DNA of 13,737 nucleotides, taken from NCBI GenBank assembly GCA_034189505.1, contig JAXHUR010000080.1, forward strand, positions 1-13,737, in the 5' to 3' direction. Source of the stretch: Geoalkalibacter_A sp034189505. Its GTDB lineage: Bacteria > Desulfobacterota > Desulfuromonadia > Desulfuromonadales > Geoalkalibacteraceae. The notes under the pieces were generated by a model. It was not told where the DNA came from and made no database searches. It worked only from the letters and a program-made list of their open reading frames with translations. Both the position numbers and the translations under genes were made by a program. Positions 8,484 through 13,737 of the stretch are shown piece by piece (the first letter of the stretch is position 1; each line of letters starts with the position of its first letter).

Positions 8484-9755
8484 ATGCTCGATCTTAAATA
8501 TCTGCGGGAAAATCTCGACGAGGTTGAACAGAAACTGCGCACCCGCGGCGAATCGCTGACGCTGGCGCCGTTCCGTGAGCTGGACCAGAAGCGGCGCACC
8601 CTGCTGCAGGAGAGCGAATCGCTCAAGGCCGAGCGCAACCAGGTTTCCGCCCTCATCGGCCGCACCAAGGACAAAAGCCAGGTGCAGGGCGAAATCACCC
8701 GCATGAAAGAGGTCTCCGGACGCATCAAGGAACTCGATGCCGAACTCAAGGCCGCCGAAGAGCAGCTGCAGCAGTGGCTGCTGCAGGTCCCCAATATCCC
8801 CCATGAAAAGACGCCTGTCGGAGATTCGGAAGAAGACAACCCTGTTGTACGACAGTGGGGCGAGCCGACACAGTTCGATTTTGAGCCCAGGGCCCACTGG
8901 GACCTGGGCGAGCAGCTCGGCATTCTCGACTTTGAACGGGCGGTGAAGCTCTCCGGGGCGCGCTTCTCCCTGTCGCTCGGTGCCGGTGCGCGCCTCGAGC
9001 GCGCGCTGATCAATTTCATGCTCGACCTGCATACGCAAGAGCATAAATATGTTGAAGTATTGCCGCCTTTTATGGTAAACAGAGTCTCCATGACGGGGAC
9101 CGGACAGCTCCCCAAGTTCGAGAGTGATCTTTTCCATACTGAAGATGTCGACCTGTTTCTGATTCCAACGGCGGAAGTGCCGGTCACCAACATCTACCGC
9201 GACGAGATTCTTGCCGCCGACCGGCTGCCGATCAGCTTCACCGCCTACACCCCCTGCTTCCGCAAAGAGGCCGGGTCGCACGGGCGGGACGTGCGCGGCC
9301 TGATCCGCCAGCATCAGTTCAACAAGGTCGAATTGGTGAAATTCGTTCGGCCGCAGGACTCCGACGCCGAACTCGAGAGTCTGCTCGGCCACGCCGAGGA
9401 GGTGCTCAAACGGCTCGAACTGCCCTACCGGGTGGTGGACCTGTGCACCGGCGACATCGGCTTTTCCGCTGCGCGCACTTTCGATATCGAAGTGTGGCTG
9501 CCTGGACAGCAGGCTTATCGGGAGATCTCCTCCTGCTCCAACTTCCGGGATTTCCAGGCGCGCCGCGCCGGCATCCGCTACCGCCCCGAAGAAGGGGCCA
9601 AGCCCGAATACGTGCATACGCTCAACGGTTCGGGCCTGGCGGTCGGACGCACGCTGGTGGCGATTCTTGAGAATTATCAGCAGCAGGATGGTTCCGTATT
9701 AGTTCCCGCGGCTTTGCGCCCCTACATGGGCGGCCTGGAGCGAATCACCGCATAG
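8484..9755 (+). CDS. serS: Serine--tRNA ligase
   Basis: SerRS charges tRNA-Ser with serine. The 423-residue protein has the N-terminal long coiled-coil arm that reads the tRNA-Ser variable arm (about 30-100, charged heptads such as ELDQKRRTLLQESESLKAER), then the class II catalytic core: TAEVPV at 229-234, motif 2 CFRKEAGSHGRDVRGLIRQHQF at 258-279 and motif 3 NGSGLAVGRTLVAILENYQ at 381-399. Length and start (MLDLKYLREN) are typical. ATG 8484 is chosen over the upstream start at 8397 because AGAGGG at 8472-8477 is well placed and the family begins MLDL. tRNA-Ser(UGA) begins 13 bases after the stop and a second tRNA-Ser follows, so the enzyme and two of its substrates lie together and may share a transcript. 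Confidence 0.96.
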   Translation: MLDLKYLRENLDEVEQKLRTRGESLTLAPFRELDQKRRTLLQESESLKAERNQVSALIGRTKDKSQVQGEITRMKEVSGRIKELDAELKAAEEQLQQWLLQVPNIPHEKTPVGDSEEDNPVVRQWGEPTQFDFEPRAHWDLGEQLGILDFERAVKLSGARFSLSLGAGARLERALINFMLDLHTQEHKYVEVLPPFMVNRVSMTGTGQLPKFESDLFHTEDVDLFLIPTAEVPVTNIYRDEILAADRLPISFTAYTPCFRKEAGSHGRDVRGLIRQHQFNKVELVKFVRPQDSDAELESLLGHAEEVLKRLELPYRVVDLCTGDIGFSAARTFDIEVWLPGQQAYREISSCSNFRDFQARRAGIRYRPEEGAKPEYVHTLNGSGLAVGRTLVAILENYQQQDGSVLVPAALRPYMGGLERITA

Positions 9756-9768
9756 AAGTTATTTTTGC

Positions 9769-9854
9769 GGAGGAGTGGCCGAGTGGTTTAAGGCGGCGGT
9801 CTTGAAAACCGTTGAGCGAAAGCTCCGTGGGTTCGAATCCTACCTCCTCCGCCA
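9769..9854 (+). tRNA. tRNA-Ser(UGA)
   Basis: Acceptor arms GGAGGAG (9769-9775) and CTCCTCC pair perfectly, with discriminator G and encoded CCA (9852-9854). The anticodon loop in CGGTCTTGAAAACCG gives anticodon TGA. The variable arm (GAGCGAAAGCTC) is long, as in class II tRNA-Ser, and the T-loop TTCGAAT is standard. It begins 13 bases after serS with no promoter between, so it is probably cotranscribed. Its last 21 bases (9834-9854) and the next five recur at 9991-10016. Confidence 0.95.
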
Positions 9855-10016
9855 AGTTTAAAGAAGGCTTTCGGAGGATTCGAAGCGCAGTGAGCGCCGC
9901 CAGTGGCGGAAAAGCGGCCCAGGACGGGCCGCGTCAGCGAACGAAGGGGGGCCCGCGCCGGAGTCGCCGTGATGGCGACGACAGAGTGGGCGAATCCTAC
10001 CTCCTCCGCCAAGTTT
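9834..10016 (+). mobile_element. tRNA-tail repeat element: direct repeats of the tRNA-Ser(UGA) 3' end around a structured insert
   Basis: A 26-base perfect direct repeat, beginning CGAATCCTACC and ending GCCAAGTTT, occurs at 9834-9859 and 9991-10016, offset 157 bases. It covers the tRNA 3' end and 5 bases past the CCA, so it looks like a target-site duplication or an att-type repeat rather than mere tail mimicry. The insert (9860-9990) encodes no credible protein but holds hairpins at 9885-9897, 9897-9909, 9914-9932 (seven perfect pairs) and 9963-9979 (six perfect pairs). GGATTCG at 9876-9882 pairs with CGAATCC at 9991-9997 and closes the whole. The nearest named parallel I know is the tyrT locus of E. 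coli, where 178-base repeats each include the tRNA-Tyr 3' end (rtT). The mobile-element label is inference. Confidence 0.6.
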
Positions 10017-10071
10017 TTAAAAGAATCCGGTAGGGTTCGATACAAAAACAACTGAACAGATCGATTTATAC

Positions 10072-10167
<96 letters not shown>

Positions 10168-10169
10168 TT

Positions 10170-10269
10170 NNNNNNNNNNNNNNNNNNNNNNNNNNNNNNN
10201 NNNNNNNNNNNNNNNNNNNNNNNNNNNNNNNNNNNNNNNNNNNNNNNNNNNNNNNNNNNNNNNNNNNNN
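10170..10269. other. Assembly gap of 100 N
   Basis: Exactly 100 unknown bases, a conventional scaffold placeholder, so the true length is unknown. The 25 bases before it (10145-10169) and after it (10270-10294) are identical and equal the tRNA-Ser(GCU) tail. This fits either a collapsed repeat element like the one after tRNA-Ser(UGA), or two contigs that actually overlap. Confidence 0.98.
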
Positions 10270-10294
10270 CGAATCCCTCCCTCTCCGCCATTTT
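10270..10294 (+). repeat. Second copy of the tRNA-Ser(GCU) 3' tail
   Basis: CGAATCCCTCC...GCCATTTT repeats 10145-10169 exactly. It begins at CGAATCC, the same point at which the second tail copy of the first tRNA-Ser begins (9991). That shared boundary supports a homologous element inside the gap, although a contig-overlap artefact is possible. Confidence 0.7.
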
Positions 10295-10349
10295 ATATCT
10301 GCTTTCGCTATTTCTCGTTATCTCCCGCATGACAGGTGGTTTTTCAAAG

Positions 10350-10871
10350 GTGAGAATCATTTTCCGTCCGTTCAGCATGGTCGGGGTTGTCGTCGCCATG
10401 CTTGTTGCGTTGGTTTCCGGCTGTACCGAAAGCGCAGAGCAGAAATCCGCCGGAGACTCCCGGAATTCGGGTGAAATAGCCGAAAGTGCGGCTTCGCAGG
10501 TCGAGATCCTGGTCCCTGATGAGGTCGCCGGCCAGTGGAAAGCCGTAAAAATAGGCGTGCATGACAAATCAGGCAGTCGTGAAGAGGTTTTTACCGTCGA
10601 TATCGGCTCCGGCTTCAAGGTTTCCGATTCCGATGTATCCCTGCGGGTGACCAATTTTCTGCCTGATTTCATCATGAAGGGGCCGGTTATGACTTCGGCC
10701 TCCAACGAACTCAACAACCCCGCAGCGCGGGTTGAAATCTTTGAGGGCGACCAGCAGGTCTACCAGGGATGGCTTTTCAGCCTCTACCCTGACGCGCACG
10801 CCTATCAGCATCCACGCTACGGCTTCAATCTGCTCGACTTCATCCCTACCCGCCCCAACAAAAGTCAATAA
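10350..10871 (+). CDS. DUF2155-like lipoprotein
   Basis: A small exported lipoprotein of 173 residues from the chosen start. The N-terminus has arginines (RIIFRP), a hydrophobic stretch and a lipobox LVSGC with the lipid-carrying C25. A polar linker rich in Ser/Glu follows, then one domain (about 45-165) with the pattern VYQGWLFSLYPDAHAYQHPRYGFNLLDFIP, matching DUF2155, whose function is unknown. Start choice: GTG 10350 has AGGTGG 10 bases upstream; ATG 10329 and ATG 10377 are in frame but lack ribosome sites. It lies between the tRNA-Ser pair and tRNA-Arg; no partner gene is evident. The lipoprotein call is strong, the domain name less so. Confidence 0.72.
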   Translation: MRIIFRPFSMVGVVVAMLVALVSGCTESAEQKSAGDSRNSGEIAESAASQVEILVPDEVAGQWKAVKIGVHDKSGSREEVFTVDIGSGFKVSDSDVSLRVTNFLPDFIMKGPVMTSASNELNNPAARVEIFEGDQQVYQGWLFSLYPDAHAYQHPRYGFNLLDFIPTRPNKSQ

Positions 10872-10878
10872 TTTCATC

Positions 10879-10907
10879 TTGACTTTTGTTTCCGATTAAG
10901 CGATAAC
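10879..10907 (+). promoter_or_regulatory. Promoter of tRNA-Arg
   Basis: TTGACT (10879-10884) and GATAAC (10902-10907) are separated by the ideal 17 bases, and the tRNA begins 14 bases after the -10. It starts right after the lipoprotein stop codon. Confidence 0.75.
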
Positions 10908-10920
10908 ATGACCCTGCTTC

Positions 10921-10997
<77 letters not shown>

Positions 10998-11009
10998 AGT
11001 AAAATCAAG

Positions 11010-11040
11010 GGCTTAGCCTTCACCGGCTGAGCCTTTTTTT
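11010..11040 (+). terminator. Intrinsic terminator of tRNA-Arg
   Basis: GGCTTAGCC (11010-11018) pairs with GGCTGAGCC (11025-11033) over nine pairs including one G-U, with a 6-base loop, and is followed at once by seven T (11034-11040). It lies 13 bases after the tRNA CCA. Confidence 0.9.
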
Positions 11041-11107
11041 GTTTGTTTTGAAGATTTGTCCCCACTTGATTCATTTTGCCTGATTGTCAAGGAGTGAATT
11101 AGCACAA

Positions 11108-11133
11108 AGCCCCGCGAGGTCTTGCGGGGGGCT
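11108..11133 (-). terminator. Possible terminator of the APC permease gene
   Basis: AGCCCCGC and GCGGGGGGCT form a G/C hairpin with one bulged G. On the minus strand it is followed by TTTGTGC, a short T-run. It lies about 175 bases beyond the permease stop. The rest of 11041-11308 shows no gene on either strand. Confidence 0.45.
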
Positions 11134-11308
11134 AGAAGTCAGGTTCATCCAGAAATCCTGGGGACCAACATGCACGTTGCCAGACAGAAACGAATCAGGA
11201 AGAGCTCAAAAGATTTTCATTTGATGTCCGCGGTAAGAGGCTATTATTGCATTTTCAAAGGGTTTTTCATGTCTGGCTGAGGATTATGATCAGGTTGGTT
11301 TGTTATCT

Positions 11309-12658
11309 TCAGTGGTGTGAATGAGATATCTCCTGATCATCTTGTCTGGCCCTTGCCGACCTTTTCAGGAAGATCTGCTCGGCAATCGCAATGACGATCA
11401 TCGTGACTACGGCAACACCAATCACAAAGGGGTCGGCATTCAGTTTGACCCAGACAAAACCTCCGAGGGCGAGCAAATCGAGAAAAATGGCCGTAGCCGG
11501 CACCCATGCACTGGCCTCGATGTCCTCGCGCAGATAGCGAATGACGCCCCAATGAATAGCAATGTCCATAATCAGGTAAAACACGATACCCAGTGCCGCA
11601 ATCCGGGAGAGGTCAAAGAAGGCGGTCAGGAACAGGCCGAGAACTACGGTGTAGACCAGCGTGTGCTTCTGGATACTGCCTGGCATACCAAAGTGACTGT
11701 GGGGAACCAGTTTCATTTCCGTCAGCATCGCCAGCATGCGCGAGACCGCAAAAACACTGGCCAGAAGGCCGCCTGCGGTGGCCATGATGGCGATGGCCAC
11801 CGTAAACCAGACGCCATAACCACCCAGTGCCGGCCGAGCTGCAGCGGCAAGGGAGTAATTCTGTGTCTCGATGATTTCGGTGAGTGATAGATTGCTCGCA
11901 ACGGCAAAACCAACCAACGTGTAAATCACGACGCAGGCCGCGATGGAAATCATGATGGCCCGCCCAACATTTCGGTGCGGGTCTTGGACTTCCGAGCCAC
12001 TGTTGGTGATCGTTGTGAACCCCTTGAATGACAGGATGCCGAGTGCGGTCGCTCCCAGGAAATTGCCAATGGTTCCGGCCTCACCAGTGCGGGAGAAATC
12101 AACGGAAACACTATCGGCAATCCAGACGCCCACAATTCCAAAAATCAGTATTCCCACGATTTTCAGAATACCTATAAAGGAGGCCACTCCCTGAATCAGG
12201 CGGTTGCCTGACAGGTTGATCAGAAAGACTATTAGGATGAGTGACGCTCCGAGTATGGGCACCATGCGACCACTCTCGTCTCCGCCGAAAAGCTGCATGG
12301 TATAGGAGCCGAACGTGCGGGCCAGAAAGCTTTGGGCGATCACCATCGAAAAATACATCAGCAACGCATTGAAGGCCGTCGGCAACCGGTCTCCATAGGC
12401 CTTGTGCAGATACATGCCGATGCCACCGGCTGACGGATAAGCGTTAGAAATTTTAATGTAGGAATAGGCGCTGAAGGCGACAATCACGGCAGCGGCCAAA
12501 AACGCCAGCGGAAAAAGAACGCCGGTCATCTGCGCCATCTGCCCGGTAAGCGCAAAGATGCCAGCGCCTATCATGACACCGGTTCCCAGCATGACCGTCC
12601 CCGCTAACGTCAGGCTACCTTCTTTGTAGTGCGTTACTCTGTCTTGCGCTTTAGCCAT
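11309..12658 (-). CDS. APC-family amino acid permease
   Basis: The 449-residue protein has about 12 hydrophobic segments and the first-helix motif of the amino acid-polyamine-organocation family, GTGVMIGAGIF at 25-35, which binds the substrate backbone. Later marks are YPSAGGIGMYLHKAYG and ALGILSFKGFTTITNSGSEVQDPHRNVGRAI (the loop after helix 6 with the E-x-DP-R pattern typical of APC carriers), and ASVFAVSRMLAMLTEMK. The C-terminus is a charged tail ending in SHSHH. The substrate is not evident. GGAGGG (minus strand, 12662-12667) supports the ATG at 12658. Sampled lines of this gene are about half G+C, against over 60% in the genes to the left, so it may have a different history. Confidence 0.85.
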   Translation of the reverse strand: MAKAQDRVTHYKEGSLTLAGTVMLGTGVMIGAGIFALTGQMAQMTGVLFPLAFLAAAVIVAFSAYSYIKISNAYPSAGGIGMYLHKAYGDRLPTAFNALLMYFSMVIAQSFLARTFGSYTMQLFGGDESGRMVPILGASLILIVFLINLSGNRLIQGVASFIGILKIVGILIFGIVGVWIADSVSVDFSRTGEAGTIGNFLGATALGILSFKGFTTITNSGSEVQDPHRNVGRAIMISIAACVVIYTLVGFAVASNLSLTEIIETQNYSLAAAARPALGGYGVWFTVAIAIMATAGGLLASVFAVSRMLAMLTEMKLVPHSHFGMPGSIQKHTLVYTVVLGLFLTAFFDLSRIAALGIVFYLIMDIAIHWGVIRYLREDIEASAWVPATAIFLDLLALGGFVWVKLNADPFVIGVAVVTMIVIAIAEQIFLKRSARARQDDQEISHSHH

Positions 12659-13037
12659 GAGCCCTCCGGGTGCAGTATTTGTTTACTCAATCGGGCTAAA
12701 ACCACATACGAACCCTGGCGAAGCGAGTTTCGAACTCATCGCCGCTTGATCACACATTCGGTCAGTTTTGTCATCCAGGGAGCGGCACCAGTAAGCACCA
12801 ATTACATAAGTGCTCTGTCAGTTTGGGGGCGGACCAAGACAATTCATCTGTTTTCAAAAAGAAGCATCTGAAAATGGGCGATTTCATTCCAGAAAAAAGT
12901 CTATAATTTTTTCAGACTCCCGCAAGAGGCACACTCAATTTCTCTTGGCCAAGGTCAGATGCTTAGATTCTTTGAATAAGCGCTCGCAGGGAGATCTTCC
13001 CTGCGAGCGCTGGATAAAGGGCCCATTCTCTAGGGCG
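12659..13037. other. A/T-rich spacer between permease and Met/His-rich protein genes
   Basis: This 379-base stretch has no credible gene. It holds an interrupted hairpin at 12717-12743 (GGCGA/TCGCC and GAGTT/AACTC, loop TCG) that would lie in the permease mRNA leader, an isolated perfect -10-like TATAAT on the plus strand at 12902-12907 with no good -35, a 10-base palindrome CTTGGCCAAG at 12944-12953, and the strong hairpin at 12979-13011. Confidence 0.6.
12979..13011 (-). terminator. Strong hairpin, probable terminator of the Met/His-rich protein gene
   Basis: A perfect 14-base stem, AGCGCTCGCAGGGA and its complement, encloses a 5-base loop. It lies 26 bases beyond the stop codon of the minus-strand gene at 13038. 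On that strand TTATTC follows, a weak U-tract, so termination is likely but not certain; on the plus strand no T-run follows. Confidence 0.6.
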
Positions 13038-13541
13038 CTATTTCAATGTGTGTGAAAATTCGAACTGCCGTTTTTCACCATCGGCCAGCTTCGTGCCGAC
13101 CGTGAATTCGTACTTGCCTTTTTCGCTCAAGGCAATATCGGCTCCGAAATGACCTTGCATTCCCATCAATTTCACCGTACCAACTTCCTTCCCCGAGGGA
13201 GATACGATCTTCAGGGCGGCAGATCCCTGCTCAATCGGTTCTCCGGTCGTAGTGTCCATAAACATGACCATGAAATGGTGAGTCTCTTTCATGTCCATCT
13301 TGGCCATAGCGTCCCGTACGTCCTTGAGATGAGCCATGGCTTTTACGTTCTGTTTGATGTCGTTGCCGAGCACGACCATGTCACCCTTCATTTCCATACT
13401 TTCATGTCCCTCCATAGAGCCATGATCCATGTTCATTCCATGTTCCCCATGATCCATTTTCTTGTGGTTCATGGCCAGGGCGCCGAGAGAGGCCGAGAGG
13501 ATGAAAAATAAGGTGAGAGCAAAGATCAAGTTCTTTTTCAT
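13038..13541 (-). CDS. Secreted Met/His-rich protein, probably metal-binding
   Basis: From the chosen start the protein has 167 residues. Residues 1-23 are a clear signal peptide (MKKN, a hydrophobic core, ALA cleavage site). Residues 24-55 are a dense Met/His/Asp/Glu cluster (NHKKMDHGEHGMNMDHG), and a second Met/His patch, MAKMDMKETHHFMVMFMD, lies at 79-96. The rest looks like a beta-sandwich, with IVSPSGKEVGTVKLMGMQGHFGADI and KGKYEFTVGTKL resembling small periplasmic copper-resistance folds (CopC/YtkA-like). Methionine and histidine clusters of this kind bind Cu(I)/Cu(II) or silver, so a role in periplasmic metal handling is likely, though inferred. ATG 13541 is preferred over ATG 13556 because GGAGG (13550-13554) is ideally placed for it. 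No metal pump or regulator is in the window. Confidence 0.7.
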   Translation of the reverse strand: MKKNLIFALTLFFILSASLGALAMNHKKMDHGEHGMNMDHGSMEGHESMEMKGDMVVLGNDIKQNVKAMAHLKDVRDAMAKMDMKETHHFMVMFMDTTTGEPIEQGSAALKIVSPSGKEVGTVKLMGMQGHFGADIALSEKGKYEFTVGTKLADGEKRQFEFSHTLK

Positions 13542-13609
13542 GTTTGTTTCCTCCATTTTTTGAGTGTTGAGCGGACGGATTCCGCTATTGGGACGCGCCT
13601 TTTCTTCAT

Positions 13610-13615
13610 ACTATA
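13610..13615 (-). promoter_or_regulatory. Possible -10 element of the Met/His-rich protein gene
   Basis: TATAGT on the minus strand (five of six positions) lies about 70 bases before the ATG. No convincing -35 is seen; the expected place falls at the outer edge of the palindromic repeat. A short hairpin GCGGA/TCCGC (13571-13585) lies in the leader. Confidence 0.35.
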
Positions 13616-13618
13616 TGT

Positions 13619-13737
13619 GATGGCGTCGCAAAAACTCACCAACTGCTGCGTTGCTGCAATTGCTCTCGCTGCTTCGACGTACGTAAGTACGCCTCATTGC
13701 TCGACAATCGCGCGCCTTGCATTTGGCGCTTTTTGCT
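13619..13737. repeat. Palindromic dispersed repeat (MITE/REP-like), cut by the window end
   Basis: The left end reads GGCGTCGCAAAAACTCACC and the right end GGCGCTTTTTGCT, so GCAAAAA and TTTTTGC face each other as terminal inverted repeats. Between them are an inner hairpin CGTAC/GTACG around GTAA (about 13678-13691) and blocks rich in TTGC and GCG. No coding sequence is apparent. I associate this arrangement, with a central GACGTAC...GTACGCC and CGCGCGCCTTGC near the right end, with non-coding repeats dispersed in Desulfobacterota genomes; this is recall, not a search. It begins within 10 bases of the promoter of the neighbouring gene. Confidence 0.6.

Noticed and set aside
9812..10033. A 73-codon plus-strand frame across the tRNA tail and the repeat element
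   Set aside because: It starts inside a tRNA gene, has no ribosome site and crosses perfect hairpins; it is not a credible gene.
12717..12743. tRNA-like fragment (GAGTTCGAAACTC then CGCCA on the minus strand)
   Set aside because: The distance from the T-arm-like hairpin to CCA is too short for an acceptor stem, and no matching 5' half exists. It is a simple hairpin in the permease leader.
12810..13055. An 81-codon plus-strand frame
   Set aside because: It overlaps the strong hairpin and the end of the Met/His-rich protein gene, has no ribosome site and no domain-like sequence.

Overview
The window is a G+C-rich stretch of bacterial chromosome, most likely from the Desulfuromonadia / Desulfobacterota (Geobacter-Desulfuromonas-type) lineage. 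That placement is an inference from three things: a futalosine-pathway menaquinone gene (mqnC), a DUF2155-like lipoprotein of the kind I associate with Geobacter relatives, and a dispersed palindromic repeat at the right edge of a type I associate with this group. No single sequence here proves the taxon.

Layout. Positions 1-53 hold the last residues of an upstream membrane protein. Positions 155-5037 form a rightward housekeeping block: mqnC, an inverted pair of palindromic repeats, hisC, mutY (its GTG directly follows the hisC stop), rnd, and a DUF2007/zinc-ribbon gene whose start overlaps the rnd stop. It ends at a long inverted repeat shared with the convergent gene fumC (class II fumarase, minus strand). 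A divergent spacer with a good fumC promoter leads to an EamA-type exporter. Then come 17.4 copies of a heptanucleotide repeat, GGACAAC, ending 6 bases before the start codon of an HD-domain phosphohydrolase.

A serine translation cluster follows: serS with its own promoter, tRNA-Ser(UGA) 13 bases after the serS stop, and tRNA-Ser(GCU). The most unusual part of the window is here. The 3' end of tRNA-Ser(UGA) plus 6 downstream bases is repeated exactly 157 bp downstream, and the DNA between the copies can fold into a chain of perfect hairpins closed by pairing with the second tail copy. The second tRNA-Ser shows the same sign: its tail is present on both sides of a 100-N assembly gap. This suggests a small tRNA-tail-targeting repeat element, possibly a structured RNA, present at both genes and probably responsible for the gap.

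After the gap come a DUF2155-like lipoprotein, then tRNA-Arg(ACG) with a clear promoter and intrinsic terminator. To the right the base composition drops visibly. That part holds an APC-family amino acid permease and a Met/His-rich secreted protein, probably metal-binding, both on the minus strand. The window ends inside a palindromic dispersed repeat.

Most genes are ordinary housekeeping genes (menaquinone and histidine synthesis, DNA and RNA maintenance, TCA cycle, Ser-tRNA charging). The novelty lies in the repeats: at least five different repeat types sit in the spacers of 13.7 kb.
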